A stretch of 64,000 nucleotides of DNA from Methanolobus sp. (GTDB lineage: Archaea > Halobacteriota > Methanosarcinia > Methanosarcinales > Methanosarcinaceae), in the NCBI RefSeq assembly GCF_016278365.1, contig NZ_JADQBZ010000005.1, positions 219,791-283,790 on the forward strand, read 5' to 3'. A model generated the notes under the pieces. The model was not told the origin of the DNA. It ran no database searches and worked only from the letters and a program-made list of their open reading frames with translations. The translations under genes and the position numbers were made by a program. Position 1 is the stretch's first letter; every line of letters starts with the position of its first letter. Below, piece after piece: positions 33,050 through 43,088 of this stretch.

Positions 33050-34189
33050 TTAAGCGATGCTCACATCTATGGATGTTGAGCCAATCCTCTGCGCATCGGT
33101 GTCCAGCAGTGTTACTACAATGGAATAAGTGCCGGCAGATATGGTCCCAAGATGATTGGAATAGTTAACACCTTTTGAGACATCACTATATGGAGGGACC
33201 GTTATCTCTATGGGGAAACGGAAGCATTCCAGTTTGCCCCCTGCGTCCTTTCCAAGGACCTCGCTCAGAACTATGTAATCCTTTTCTTCCGGTGAAGGGT
33301 TTGCCACGGTGAAATAAACTGACATCGTGTCACTTGGAGTTGGTTCTCGCTCTGCTATCAGGTCAGACCCTCTAGCTATGTAGTATCCTTTTCCATACTT
33401 ACCGTCAAAACGCAGTAAACCGATATCCTTTATGTTGGTCCTGTTTACAAAAGTGAGGCAACTATATCCATGATTGCTGTAATCTGTCATATATATTGAC
33501 CCTGCAGGAGTACTGGCGGGCGCATCTTCAAGTATCTCAATTGTAAATGCCATATTTGAGGGCATTATATTCCCTGCCAGCTTTTCGTTGAATTCCTCCC
33601 AGCTTATGGGTACGGCAATATGTCTTCCATTTGCTCCAAAGAGACCTTCCGTGATGGCTCCGCTGGGATCTGTAAGATATATGAACTTTTCATCGTATCC
33701 GACTGCCAGGATTGCATGACCTTGCTTTGTGTGCCCTGGAACAGTATACTGAAAAGCCAGCAGGACGGGCTGTCCTCGGTCTATATTGCTTCTCACCATG
33801 AAATTGAAACTTTCAGTGTCAACTGGTTTAAGACTATATCCCCACACTGTCTTTTTTATCTTAAGGGAAAGGTCCTTTTTTAAGTAGTCCTCAAGTGCAT
33901 AGTCAAAAGGATTGTATTGTCCTGCAAAGGTCTCATTATTACCGGAATTAAAATGAGAAGCGATTTCCCATGGATCAAGGTATCTCTCATTGTAATTTGA
34001 CATCATGACAAGACAATAATATAGGCACCAACTGGTATCACCCTGATTATAATAAGGCACAGCCAGAATTGTATTGTTTATTTCTGCGTCTCTGGAAGCA
34101 ACTGCAGTCGATTCGCTAATATAGCCAGTTGAAGCGACATTAAATGACACTATCAACATAATAAAGACAGCTTTCGCTATTAGTTGCAA
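33050..34189 (-). CDS. secreted C39-like cysteine peptidase
   Basis: A 379-aa exported protein. The N-terminal signal helix (about residues 5-22) is followed by a papain-fold domain of the C39_2 type. That domain has the catalytic Cys in YYNQGDTSWCLYYCLVMM (about residue 55), His in GHAILAVGYD and Asp in YLTDPSGA. The last 130 residues form a beta domain with LLRFDGKYGKGYYIARGSD and resemble a cell-surface accessory module. The listed start is TTG; ATG at 34159 would shorten the signal. The substrate is unknown; a role in peptide cleavage outside the membrane is likely. Confidence 0.75.
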   Translation of the reverse strand: MQLIAKAVFIMLIVSFNVASTGYISESTAVASRDAEINNTILAVPYYNQGDTSWCLYYCLVMMSNYNERYLDPWEIASHFNSGNNETFAGQYNPFDYALEDYLKKDLSLKIKKTVWGYSLKPVDTESFNFMVRSNIDRGQPVLLAFQYTVPGHTKQGHAILAVGYDEKFIYLTDPSGAITEGLFGANGRHIAVPISWEEFNEKLAGNIMPSNMAFTIEILEDAPASTPAGSIYMTDYSNHGYSCLTFVNRTNIKDIGLLRFDGKYGKGYYIARGSDLIAEREPTPSDTMSVYFTVANPSPEEKDYIVLSEVLGKDAGGKLECFRFPIEITVPPYSDVSKGVNYSNHLGTISAGTYSIVVTLLDTDAQRIGSTSIDVSIA

Positions 34190-34574
34190 ATCTTTTCTTC
34201 GAATAATGACATGGACCCCCCGGTCCGCTCATACTCCATTACCTTTTACTACATACAATGCCGATACCAGGTTTCTGTCCTGAATGCAAATGTACATAAT
34301 TCTGGTTTGTGTAGCACGGTTGAATATTGCAGGATTCTTTCTCCTATATATATAAACATGTCTATGCATAGCGATGTGATTATACTCATAATTATGAGTG
34401 GTTTTTAGGCATCCATATACCACAAAGCATTATTCTGCTACTTGCCTTGCTGAGCTGTGCAAGTCCTAGCTACTTCATTTATAAAACATATTTATTTAAG
34501 ATCTGATAGATATTATGTAGATATCTATAATTACTATAAAGTTATATACAGTTCCTGTTGTCAGTGATTAATAA
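34190..34574. other. divergent intergenic region
   Basis: AT-rich, with TATA-like DNA at 34342-34352 (CTATATATAT) and 34490-34555 (TTTATTTAAG, AAAGTTATATAC). It should contain the promoters of the peptidase (leftward) and the sensor kinase (rightward). No gene seen. Confidence 0.5.
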
Positions 34575-36446
34575 GTGCCTGATCTAACTCCTGGCACTTT
34601 AAATAAATACGATATGCCTCCATCCCCAAGACCCCGGATACTTATAGTAGACGATGAGCCAATGAATGTGGAGTTGCTCCAGGCTTATCTTATTGCAGAT
34701 TATGAAATAATTCCTGCGTATTGTGGGTCTGATGCTCTGGAACTCATTTTGAAGCAGAGACCGGACCTTGTTCTTCTGGATGTGATGATGCCTGGCCTGA
34801 ATGGTTATCAGGTATGTGAACAAATCAAAAGATCATCTGAAACCCGTTTCATTCCCGTTGTCCTGGTCACTGCGCTTTCTTCCAGGGAGGACCGTCTGAA
34901 GGGTATCGAGTCCCATGCAGACGACTTTCTTACCAAGCCGGTTGACCGGCTGGAACTGAAGATGAGGGTAATGTCCCTTCTTAGGATCAAATCGTTGCAT
35001 GATAAGGTTTTATTTGAACGTGATCAAGCCCAGAACTATCTTGATATTGCAGGTGTTATGATGCTTGTACTTGACAGTGACCAGAAAGTTATTCTTGTCA
35101 ATAAGAGGGCGACGGAAATACTTGGCTGCCAAGAAGCAGATATTCTGGGTAGTAACTGGTTTGACACTTTTGTACCGCTGTCCTCAAGATATGAAGCAAA
35201 GCAGCATTACTTTAAAACGCTGGATTCGGATGACGAGTCAATAATTCATTATGAAGGCCCCCTGATTGCAAATGATGGGGAGGAGAAAATCGTCTCTTGG
35301 TACAGCAAGCTTATAATGGACAATTGTGGTTGTCATGTTGGCGTCCTGAGTTCCGGAGAGGATATAACTCAAAGGAGAAAGGTGGAGGAGAACCTTCAGG
35401 TGAGGACTGTGGCAGTTGAATCCTCTATCGATGGTATGGCTATTCTGGATGAGAATGGAAGATACGTTTACCTCAACGGAGCCTATGCCAGTATCTGGGG
35501 TTATGACCATGTGCAGGAACTTGCTGATAGGTCGTGGAAAGATCTCTATGAGGAATCTGAGGTAATGAGATTTAAAATGGATATTGTCCCTGAGTTAACC
35601 CGCAAAGGTGTCTGGAGGGGAGAAGCTGTCGGGTTAAAGAAAAATGGCAGCCGTTTCTTTCAGGAAATATCTCTTACCAGTCTCGATAAGGGATGCATAT
35701 GTGTCGTAAGGGATACGACCAACCGTAAAAAATCAGAAAAACAGTTACAACAATATGCCCGAAGTCTCAAATATTCAAATGATCTGAAAGACCTTTTTAT
35801 TGATATAATGGGGCATGATCTCATGAATCCTGCAGGTATAGCTAAAGGATTTGCAGGTATGCTTTTGCAGGCTGAGACTGATACTGACAAATCCCGCAAG
35901 CTCAGGATCGTAGATGATAACATATCCCGTCTCATCAATATGATAGATTCCGCTGCCCAGTTCGCCAAGCTCGAAGATACGAACGATATTGAGTTCAGGA
36001 GGATGGAACTTGGGACTATACTACGTGATGTTGCAGACAATTTCAGGATGCAATTGTCTGAAAAGAACATAACTATGGATATAAGGCTCAATGATCACTA
36101 TTATGCGAGGATCAACCCTATTGTTGAAGGGGTCTTTGCTAACTACATCTCAAATGCCATCAAATATGGCCCCTCTAATAGCAGTATTACCCTCGAGATA
36201 GGGGATATTGGCAGCGAATGGAGAGTGAATGTAAGAGATTATGGGGATGGGATACCTGACGCTGACAAAGATATAGTATTTGACCGCTTCAAACGCCTGT
36301 CGCATAAAAAGAAAGGCGTGAAAGGCACAGGTCTTGGTCTTGCTATAGCCAAGAGGATAGTTGACCTCCATGGAGGCAGAGCCGGTGTTGAAGATGGACC
36401 GGCCGGAACTGGCAGTGTGTTCTGGGCAACATTCAAAAAAGCTTGA
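34575..36446 (+). CDS. REC-PAS-PAS sensor histidine kinase
   Basis: A 623-aa cytoplasmic signalling protein without membrane helices. Domain order: receiver (about residues 20-137, phosphoacceptor Asp69 in LLDVMMPGLNGY, Lys in DFLTKPVDR), PAS (about 150-270), PAS (about 275-395), histidine kinase A with His414 in DIMGHDLMNP, then an ATPase domain with NYISNAIKYG, DYGDGIPD and GTGLGLAIAKRIV. An N-terminal receiver followed by PAS sensors is common in Methanosarcinaceae. The start is GTG 34575; ATG 34614 is possible and would keep the whole receiver. No partner regulator lies beside it. Confidence 0.9.
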   Translation: MPDLTPGTLNKYDMPPSPRPRILIVDDEPMNVELLQAYLIADYEIIPAYCGSDALELILKQRPDLVLLDVMMPGLNGYQVCEQIKRSSETRFIPVVLVTALSSREDRLKGIESHADDFLTKPVDRLELKMRVMSLLRIKSLHDKVLFERDQAQNYLDIAGVMMLVLDSDQKVILVNKRATEILGCQEADILGSNWFDTFVPLSSRYEAKQHYFKTLDSDDESIIHYEGPLIANDGEEKIVSWYSKLIMDNCGCHVGVLSSGEDITQRRKVEENLQVRTVAVESSIDGMAILDENGRYVYLNGAYASIWGYDHVQELADRSWKDLYEESEVMRFKMDIVPELTRKGVWRGEAVGLKKNGSRFFQEISLTSLDKGCICVVRDTTNRKKSEKQLQQYARSLKYSNDLKDLFIDIMGHDLMNPAGIAKGFAGMLLQAETDTDKSRKLRIVDDNISRLINMIDSAAQFAKLEDTNDIEFRRMELGTILRDVADNFRMQLSEKNITMDIRLNDHYYARINPIVEGVFANYISNAIKYGPSNSSITLEIGDIGSEWRVNVRDYGDGIPDADKDIVFDRFKRLSHKKKGVKGTGLGLAIAKRIVDLHGGRAGVEDGPAGTGSVFWATFKKA

Positions 36447-36477
36447 ACTGCATATGCTCTGATTGCGTTTCATGCAA

Positions 36478-36909
36478 TCATTTACCTATATCCTCATACC
36501 ATAGATCCGGCTTGTCCTTTATGAATTGCTTCATTATTTGCTTGCATTCGGCAATATCGAGATTTATTACCTCTACTCCATGTTCTCTCATGAATTCCGC
36601 TGCTCCATGAAAATTCTCTGCTTCTCCGACAATGACCTTCTTTATACCAAATTGAACGGCAGCGCCTGCGCAAAGGTAACAGGGCATCAATGTCGAGTAA
36701 AGGATCGTGTCATTGTATTTGCCAATCCTTCCTGCGTTTCTGAGACAAGATATCTCTGCATGTGCCAGAGGGTCATCCTTCTGTACTCTCATATTATGAC
36801 CATGGCCGACTATCTTTTCATTTCTCACAAGGACGGACCCGATTGGGATACCGCCTTCATTCAATCCTTTTTTTGCTTCATCAATTGCACATTGCATAAA
36901 CCTGTCCAT
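36478..36909 (-). CDS. cytosine/nucleoside deaminase family zinc enzyme
   Basis: A 143-aa zinc hydrolase with the deaminase core: HAEISC (His50 ligand, Glu52 proton shuttle) and PCYLC (Cys77 and Cys80 ligands). Overall sequence (GGIPIGSVLVRN, KKVIVGEAENFHGA, EVINLDIAECKQ) is close to fungal-type cytosine deaminase rather than tRNA adenosine deaminase. GGAGG precedes the start. It likely serves pyrimidine salvage. Monocistronic. Confidence 0.85.
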   Translation of the reverse strand: MDRFMQCAIDEAKKGLNEGGIPIGSVLVRNEKIVGHGHNMRVQKDDPLAHAEISCLRNAGRIGKYNDTILYSTLMPCYLCAGAAVQFGIKKVIVGEAENFHGAAEFMREHGVEVINLDIAECKQIMKQFIKDKPDLWYEDIGK

Positions 36910-36991
36910 AATATGTTCCTCCGAGTCAAGTGCTTATATACTCTTGTAACATCAATTTCCATATATATTTCAAACTATCATTTTAATGTTG

Positions 36992-38260
36992 TTATTTCAA
37001 ATCCTGCGGTGAATGAAAGGTGCCATCAGAATTGACTTTGGGATCTATTTTTTCCTCAAGCCTGAAAACCTTGTCATTCTTTCTGACCACCCCGTCAACT
37101 GCCAGTCCTACTTCCATTCCCTTCTCTGCCCGCAAGACGTTTTCCCTTTCCACAATCAAAGAGCAGACTTCCTGCTCATTATAGGTTGTACTGCCTCCGA
37201 TAACTATCCTGTCGCCAAGTCCGATTCCCTCTTCTGTGAGCTTTATTGACGCTGCGCCAATTTTTGGGAAATAGTTAAGAACTATTCCGACAGCCTGTTT
37301 TTTCACAGGCGAGGCATTCATGGCCTGATCGCAGGCCAGTCCCTCAGGACCGGGAATACCAAAATAGAAGCCGGTGGAAAATCCACGGTTGTACTGTCGT
37401 CCCATCTCTTCTTTCTGCAGTCTGGCAGCCTCGCGAGTATAAGTGCCGCCTGTCTGGTCATCTATGGCTTTCCTGTAGCATCTTGAGACTGTATATGTAT
37501 ATCCGGGATCACGTAGCCTGCCTTCTACTTTAAAAGCATCGATTCCGACTTCCATAAGCTCCGGGATATGTTCTATCATGCAGAGGTCCTTGGCATTGAG
37601 GAGATATTTTCCTTCAAGGTCAACCTTTTCACCCCTGTCAGAGTAAAGAGACCATTCCCATCGGCAAGGCTGGCTGCACTCCCCACAGTTCCCGGACTTT
37701 CCCAGCAGGTGTGCGGAAAGGTAACATCTGCCGGATATTGCCTGGCACATCGCTCCGTGGACAAATACCTCCAGTTCCACATCAGTGCACGCCCTGATCT
37801 CTTTTATCTGCTGAAGACTCAATTCTCTTGCAAGTACGACTCTGCTTGCTCCCATGGATAGGTAGAATTCAGCACTTTGCGGGTTAGATACATTGGCCTG
37901 GGTGGATATGTGTATCTTGAGATCCTTTTCAGCAGCCTGCATTATAGTTGCAGGGTCCCATGCTATTATAGCATCAACTTCTGCGGATGCTGCGGTCTCA
38001 AGCACATTTTCAAGCTCAGGCAGGTTATGTGGATAAATGACAGCATTGACAGCAAGATAACCCTTCATGCCATATTCATGCACCTGCCCCATAAAGTCTG
38101 CCAGATTATCTGATGTGAGTTCATTTGCTCTTGATCGGAGACTGAGCCTGTCTATGGAAAAATAGGCTGCATCAGCATGGTCTTTGCAGGCTCCCAGTGA
38201 TGCAAGGTTGCGTACTCCCATCACCAGTTCCGGAATCCTTTGTTTTATGGGCTCAGACAT
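36992..38260 (-). CDS. peptidase U32 family protein (tRNA/rRNA hydroxylation type)
   Basis: A 422-aa protein of the U32 family, recognised by ELEVFVHGAMCQAISGRCYL and the following cysteine motif CGECSQPCRW. Members such as TrhP and RlhA hydroxylate RNA bases, and older annotations call them collagenase-like peptidases. The N-terminal barrel (PELVMGVRNLASLGACKDHA) and C-terminal beta barrel (GIGLGDRIVIGG) are both present, so it is full length. Which RNA it modifies cannot be told. Confidence 0.85.
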   Translation of the reverse strand: MSEPIKQRIPELVMGVRNLASLGACKDHADAAYFSIDRLSLRSRANELTSDNLADFMGQVHEYGMKGYLAVNAVIYPHNLPELENVLETAASAEVDAIIAWDPATIMQAAEKDLKIHISTQANVSNPQSAEFYLSMGASRVVLARELSLQQIKEIRACTDVELEVFVHGAMCQAISGRCYLSAHLLGKSGNCGECSQPCRWEWSLYSDRGEKVDLEGKYLLNAKDLCMIEHIPELMEVGIDAFKVEGRLRDPGYTYTVSRCYRKAIDDQTGGTYTREAARLQKEEMGRQYNRGFSTGFYFGIPGPEGLACDQAMNASPVKKQAVGIVLNYFPKIGAASIKLTEEGIGLGDRIVIGGSTTYNEQEVCSLIVERENVLRAEKGMEVGLAVDGVVRKNDKVFRLEEKIDPKVNSDGTFHSPQDLK

Positions 38261-38390
38261 GGTTTATTAAGCGGGACTATGGCTTAAATTACTTGTGTAA
38301 TCTGCTCAATTGAATTTGTCATGTTATCAAGTTATCTTTGATACTGGTAACTTATATATACAATTAAACACTATATCGCAATATCAACCA

Positions 38391-38410
38391 ATATTAGGCA
38401 TACCTAATAT
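38391..38410. promoter_or_regulatory. iron-box-like palindrome upstream of feoA
   Basis: ATATTAGG-CATA-CCTAATAT, perfect 8-bp arms. The core TTAGG...CCTAA resembles DtxR/IdeR-type iron-repressor sites. It lies about 43 bases ahead of feoA and about 40 bases downstream of a TATA-like stretch (TTATATATAC, 38352-38361). Regulation by an archaeal DtxR-family protein is inferred. Confidence 0.6.
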
Positions 38411-38452
38411 AAGGATGAAACTTACATTTGGAAATTACAAGAGGTAATACAA

Positions 38453-38689
38453 ATGGCTCCAATAATGCCGCTGGCAATGATGCAGGAAGGTAAGGTCAGT
38501 AAGATCATATCGATCAACGCAGGCCGTTCACTTGTGAATCGCCTGAAATCAATGGGGTTTATAGAGAATTCCTTTCTCAAGATAAAAAAGGATAATATGG
38601 GCGCCATCATTGTGGATCTCAATGGGTGCAACTATGCACTTGGTAAAGGTATGGCTTCAAAGATCATGGTGCAGGAATGCGCGACTTGA
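38453..38689 (+). CDS. feoA: FeoA-like ferrous iron transport accessory protein
   Basis: A 78-aa FeoA-family SH3-like protein, which assists the FeoB iron permease. Typical features are INAGRSLVNRLKSMGFIENS and the final strand with LNGCNYALGKGMASKIMV. No feoB follows within the window; the next gene is an unrelated small protein. The upstream palindrome suggests iron control. Confidence 0.88.
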   Translation: MAPIMPLAMMQEGKVSKIISINAGRSLVNRLKSMGFIENSFLKIKKDNMGAIIVDLNGCNYALGKGMASKIMVQECAT

Positions 38690-38862
38690 TCTGACATCTT
38701 TTTTCTCCGTTGTCTTTTGATATTATTTTTATAGATCTATAGCGTCCATTTTCAATGATAGCTGCCAAGTTACACTCAATTCAATTTTACTCTCCGGTAC
38801 AACATCTATAACCAACAATTATAAATGTTTATAATAATCTAAGAGGCACTGGTGATTCATAC

Positions 38863-39057
38863 ATGATATGGGGATTCTCTGCACTTAACAGTGAACAGGT
38901 AAAAGCTATCAAAGAACTTGAAGATAAAATGGGTATAACCTTATTGGCATTCTCTGACGCCAATCTCAAATATGCCGACCTCTCTGCAGAGGACCTGGAA
39001 GAAGTACACCGGCTTGAGAAGGAGTTAAATCTCTCTCTGGTTGCCGTCAAGGTCTAA
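38863..39057 (+). CDS. small helical protein, 64 aa, unknown
   Basis: A 64-residue, acidic, mostly helical protein (ALNSEQVKAIKELEDKMGIT, then LSAEDLEEVHRLEKELNLSL). The ATG follows GGTGA by eight bases. It reads like a complete conserved small protein, but I cannot name the family. It has its own AT-rich upstream region and converges on pyrK. Confidence 0.65.
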   Translation: MIWGFSALNSEQVKAIKELEDKMGITLLAFSDANLKYADLSAEDLEEVHRLEKELNLSLVAVKV

Positions 39058-39179
39058 TTTCAGTAAGTTTCTATCAACCACGTTTCATCTTCTTTTTTTA
39101 ATCATCCGTTTTTCTTTCCCAGATAGATGGTTAGAGACCACAAAAATAATCCTGCTTACATTGGTTGAGGTTAAACCTC

Positions 39180-39962
39180 TCACATCATTTTTTTGTTCCC
39201 GCTAGGCCCTCTCATATACTTCCCAAACTCCGAACCTGTAAGTTGCATCCCGTTGAATACAGGTCCGTCCCTGCAGACCCGCAACCCTTCGGTGTCCATG
39301 CAACAGGCGCCGCATACTCCTATGCCACATTTGAAATACCTATGCAGGCTAAACTCGGCCTTAGCAAGAGCACCCTGCTTTTCAAGAATGTCAAAGACGC
39401 GCTTCATCATCATCTCAGGTCCGCAGGTATATACCCTGTCATATCCTGAAGCATCTATCTCGCAGAGCACGTCTGTGACAAAGCCGCAGCGATGAGCTGA
39501 GCCGTCATCCGTTGTCATGTGAAGTACTTTGCAGGGTGTGAACCTGTCCAAGAACAGCAGTTCGTCCGCATTCCTTGCACCCATGATAGTGGTGACGCAT
39601 GTATCCTGGGACATAGCATGTTCTGCTAGCATGGCTATTGCTGCAGTTCCCACGCCTCCCGCAATGATAAGTATGTTATCGTCTTTGCCGGGCAGTGTGA
39701 ATCCCTTGCCAAAGGGTCCTCGTATGCCCAGGTGGTCTCCTTCCTTCATCTCAAAGAGCTTTGCAGTGGCGTCTCCCACCTTCTGGACGGTGATGGCGTT
39801 CCTGTAGGACAGGGTCATGGGTATTTCATCAGTACCCCTTATCCAGACCATGACGAACTGTCCGGGACGTGCTTCATCAAAACTCCTGTCAAAAAAGAAT
39901 GTCTTGTTGGAAGGTGATTCCTGTACTATCCTCGTTATCTTCACATCTATGGGGTACATCAT
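39180..39962 (-). CDS. pyrK: dihydroorotate dehydrogenase electron transfer subunit
   Basis: A 260-aa ferredoxin-reductase-like FAD/[2Fe-2S] protein that passes electrons from PyrD to an acceptor. FAD domain: [23 protein letters not shown]-type domain: [15 protein letters not shown]-terminal iron-sulfur motif: [20 protein letters not shown]. It overlaps the pyrD stop by 4 bases, so both are made together, as expected for the PyrDB-PyrK heterotetramer. It is the last gene of the long leftward heme operon. Confidence 0.93.
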   Translation of the reverse strand: MMYPIDVKITRIVQESPSNKTFFFDRSFDEARPGQFVMVWIRGTDEIPMTLSYRNAITVQKVGDATAKLFEMKEGDHLGIRGPFGKGFTLPGKDDNILIIAGGVGTAAIAMLAEHAMSQDTCVTTIMGARNADELLFLDRFTPCKVLHMTTDDGSAHRCGFVTDVLCEIDASGYDRVYTCGPEMMMKRVFDILEKQGALAKAEFSLHRYFKCGIGVCGACCMDTEGLRVCRDGPVFNGMQLTGSEFGKYMRGPSGNKKMM

Positions 39963-40861
39963 GCTCTCCTGTGGGCGAGCCCGACAATATCACTGGTATC
40001 CCGGTATCCACCGGAGGACATGAAACTCTCAATACCATCCGCAACCGTCTGGAATACTCCGGGTCCGTCGTATACCGCAGAGCCTATCTGCACGGCTGAC
40101 GCGCCAGCCATCATCATCTCCATAGCATCCTCCCATGTCGATATCCCACCAACACCGATAACAGGGATGTCAAGAGCTGCATATAGGTCGTATACACACT
40201 TGATGGCTACGGGCTTTATAGCCCGGCCAGACAATCCTCCGAACTTGTTACCCAGTACGGGATATCCACTGTGGATATCTATAGCCATCCCGCGCACAGT
40301 GTTTATGGCAACTACGGCATCAGCGCCTCCTCTCTGGGCGGCCTTGCCTATGGATACGATGTCCGTTACGTTGGGTGTGAGCTTGACCCATACTGGCAGT
40401 TCTGTGATATCGCAGACAGCAGCCGTTATCTCCTCCACGGCACATGCGTCGCAACCTATGGAAGCACCATAGCCCTGTGCATGGGGGCAGCTGACGTTAA
40501 GTTCGAACGCGTCGGGTCCTGCATCGACAAGGCCGTCCGCAACTATGGCGAACTCTTCTGCATTTCCTCCGAATATGCTGGCTATTATCGGGACATCTGC
40601 TTCTCTCTTTGCGATCTCGATCTCTCCTGAGAAATCCGGGTATGATGGGTTTGGGAGCCCCATGGCATTAAGGAAGCCGTATCCCAGATCGATCATGCTT
40701 GGGTTTCTGTGTCCTTCTTTTGGCTCCGGTCCGATGGATTTTGTAACCACTGCGCCGGCACCTTCCCACGCAATGCGTGCAAGAGACGCGCCTGTAGTGC
40801 CCATGACGCCAGCAGCCAGTATTGTCGGATTATTCAGCCTTAGTCCTGTGATTTCTATCAT
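39959..40861 (-). CDS. pyrD: dihydroorotate dehydrogenase catalytic subunit (type 1B)
   Basis: A 300-aa FMN beta/alpha barrel that oxidises dihydroorotate to orotate in pyrimidine synthesis. Motifs: [30 protein letters not shown] (with the catalytic Cys of the 1B class), [18 protein letters not shown] and [19 protein letters not shown]. It overlaps pyrK by 4 bases and starts 12 bases after the end of hemC. Its place at the end of a heme operon is unusual but consistent with co-expression. Confidence 0.94.
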   Translation of the reverse strand: MIEITGLRLNNPTILAAGVMGTTGASLARIAWEGAGAVVTKSIGPEPKEGHRNPSMIDLGYGFLNAMGLPNPSYPDFSGEIEIAKREADVPIIASIFGGNAEEFAIVADGLVDAGPDAFELNVSCPHAQGYGASIGCDACAVEEITAAVCDITELPVWVKLTPNVTDIVSIGKAAQRGGADAVVAINTVRGMAIDIHSGYPVLGNKFGGLSGRAIKPVAIKCVYDLYAALDIPVIGVGGISTWEDAMEMMMAGASAVQIGSAVYDGPGVFQTVADGIESFMSSGGYRDTSDIVGLAHRRA

Positions 40862-40873
40862 ATTATCGCTATT

Positions 40874-41794
40874 CTAGATTTGCACGTTAAGCTGGCATAC
40901 TGCCTGCTGTACAAGTTCCTTCCCGCCCAGCTCCACCATTCTCATTCCGAGTTCCCTGGCGTAACTTTCGTAACCCTCCACAGGGATCACTTCATCAATA
41001 CGCACCTGCTCGGAACCGTCAAGAGATAGCACCTCTGCCAGTACATGCAGCTCATTATCATTGATGAAATGTGTGAACGAACCAACCGGCGCCGTGCATC
41101 CTCCTTCCACGTAGGCGACAACTATGCGCTCAATGGAAGTCTCTATCCTGGTCTTTTGGTGATCCAGCTTTGAGGTTACTTCCTCTGCCTCGCTCCCGGC
41201 TACAGTTACCACTGCTATAGTACCCTGGTTAGCCGAAGGGCAGAAATGGTGCGGGTCAAGGCGTTGCACATCCAGGTTCCAGTTCATGCGCTGCAATCCA
41301 GCCTCAGCCAGAAGGATGCCATCATACTGGCCTTCTTCAAGCTTCCTTATCCTCGTGTTGATATTGCCACGCAGGTCATGGACCGCAAGGTCCGGGCGGT
41401 ATCGCAGTATCTGTGCGCGTCTGCGCATGGAGGTTGTCCCGATTATGGCATTCTCCGGAAGCTCTTCCAGTTTGGAGCCGTCTGTTGTCAGGAGCACATC
41501 ACAGGGTGAGTCCCGCTTGATGACCGCTGACGTTGAGAGCCTCTCCGGTCTGACGGTGGGCATATCTTTCATTGAGTGAACTGCAATATCCACATCCCCT
41601 TCCAGCATCCTGTCATCAAGCTCCCTCACAAAGGCACCCACTCCCGCAACCTCGTGCAGGGGGCGGTCCGTGAAGGTATCGCCGGTGGTCTTTATGATCT
41701 TCCTGGTGGTCTGTACTCCCAGCTCCGCCAGTTTACGTTCAATGCTTGTAGCCTGTGCAAGGGCAAGGTCACTTCCGCGGGTTCCTATTATCAT
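40874..41794 (-). CDS. hemC: porphobilinogen deaminase
   Basis: A 306-aa hydroxymethylbilane synthase, which joins four porphobilinogen units. Signatures: IIGTRGSDLALAQ at the start, VAVHSMKDMP, GTTSMRRRAQILRYRPDL, LRGNINTRIRKL, and the cofactor cysteine in YVEGGCTAPVG. The frame is open 41 codons further upstream, inside hemL, but ATG 41794 has GGAG ahead and matches the family start. The gene lies 13 bases after hemL. Confidence 0.95.
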   Translation of the reverse strand: MIIGTRGSDLALAQATSIERKLAELGVQTTRKIIKTTGDTFTDRPLHEVAGVGAFVRELDDRMLEGDVDIAVHSMKDMPTVRPERLSTSAVIKRDSPCDVLLTTDGSKLEELPENAIIGTTSMRRRAQILRYRPDLAVHDLRGNINTRIRKLEEGQYDGILLAEAGLQRMNWNLDVQRLDPHHFCPSANQGTIAVVTVAGSEAEEVTSKLDHQKTRIETSIERIVVAYVEGGCTAPVGSFTHFINDNELHVLAEVLSLDGSEQVRIDEVIPVEGYESYARELGMRMVELGGKELVQQAVCQLNVQI

Positions 41795-41807
41795 TGCATT
41801 CTCCGGT

Positions 41808-43073
41808 TCACCTGAGGTTTGCCTCGTATGCAGCAAGTGTTCTCTCGATATCTTCTTCTGTATGGGCCGTGGACAGGAAATTAGTCTCGAACTGAGAGGG
41901 TGGCAGGAATACACCACTGTCCAGCATCCTGAAGAAGAATCCCAGGTATCCTTCCTTGTCGCACTTAAGTACTTCCTGGTAGTTCAGTGGCTTATCACCA
42001 AAGAATATCTTGAACATAGAGGATATGCCGCAGACATTGTAATTAAGCCCCATGTCCGTAACGATCTCAGTCAACCTGGCTCTAAACATCTCGCCGGTAG
42101 CGTTAAGTTTCCTGTGGACATCTTCCTTTTCAAGCACATCCAGTACTGCCAGTCCTGTGGCAACCGAGGCCGGGCATCCGCTATAGGTACCTGCCTGGTA
42201 CACGCCTCCCGAGGGTGCGATCATCTCTATGATCTCCTTCTTTCCCCCAAACACTCCTATTGGCAGGCCCCCGCCAATTATTTTACCCAGAGTTGTCATG
42301 TCGGGTGTGACTCCATAGTATTCCTGGGCGCCTCCCATGGCAAGCCTGAAACCAGTGATCACCTCGTCGAAGATGAGGACCACATCGTTCTCTTCCGTGA
42401 CCTTGCGCACGTCACTTAAGTAATCTCCTTCGGGAAGTACCGGTCCGATGTTCCCCATTACAGGCTCTATTATTAGTGCTGCCACATCCTCCCTGTTCCT
42501 TTCGATCACATCTGTCAGTGCCTCTATATCATTGAATGGCACCTGCAGGGTGTGCTTGGTAAAGTCGGCCGGAACTCCAAGCGAGTCGGGCTTGCCCAGC
42601 GTTGTGGCGCCTGACCCTGCCTGAACAAGAGCTGCATCATGGGCTCCGTGGAAGCCGCCTTCTATCTTGATGAATTTGTCCCTGCCTGTGAACCCTCTGG
42701 CCGCACGCAGTGCGCTCATGGTGGCTTCAGTACCCGTTGACACGAACCTGAGCATATCGATGCTCGGATACATTCCAGCTATCCTTTCCGCAAGGTTCAC
42801 CTCAAGCTCTGTAGGTGTACCGTACAGCCAGCCCTTATCGAGCTGAGATATGATGGCCTCTTTTATCCCGGGATGGGCATGTCCCAGGATATTCGGGCCG
42901 TATGCGAGGCAGTAATCGATATACTCATTCCCGTCGATATCCCTTATCTTTGAACCGGAAGCGGATTCGGTATAGAATGGGTATGGTTTTATAGCCCTGA
43001 CCGGGCTGCTGACCCCTCCTGGAAGGAGGGTCCTTGCTTTCTTGTATAATTCTCTTGACTTGTCTAGGGACAT
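41808..43073 (-). CDS. hemL: glutamate-1-semialdehyde 2,1-aminomutase
   Basis: A 421-aa PLP-dependent enzyme that forms 5-aminolevulinate. Motifs: [53 protein letters not shown] and the PLP-lysine segment [18 protein letters not shown]. Full length for the family. It follows hemB by about 15 bases. Together with hemA it provides the C5 route from glutamyl-tRNA. Confidence 0.95.
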   Translation of the reverse strand: MSLDKSRELYKKARTLLPGGVSSPVRAIKPYPFYTESASGSKIRDIDGNEYIDYCLAYGPNILGHAHPGIKEAIISQLDKGWLYGTPTELEVNLAERIAGMYPSIDMLRFVSTGTEATMSALRAARGFTGRDKFIKIEGGFHGAHDAALVQAGSGATTLGKPDSLGVPADFTKHTLQVPFNDIEALTDVIERNREDVAALIIEPVMGNIGPVLPEGDYLSDVRKVTEENDVVLIFDEVITGFRLAMGGAQEYYGVTPDMTTLGKIIGGGLPIGVFGGKKEIIEMIAPSGGVYQAGTYSGCPASVATGLAVLDVLEKEDVHRKLNATGEMFRARLTEIVTDMGLNYNVCGISSMFKIFFGDKPLNYQEVLKCDKEGYLGFFFRMLDSGVFLPPSQFETNFLSTAHTEEDIERTLAAYEANLR

Positions 43074-43088
43074 AGGATCACCATTAGT

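Noticed and set aside
41795..41917. Upstream extension of hemC
   Set aside because: The extra 41 codons read through the end of hemL in another frame. ATG 41794 has a GGAG site and the family's N-terminus.
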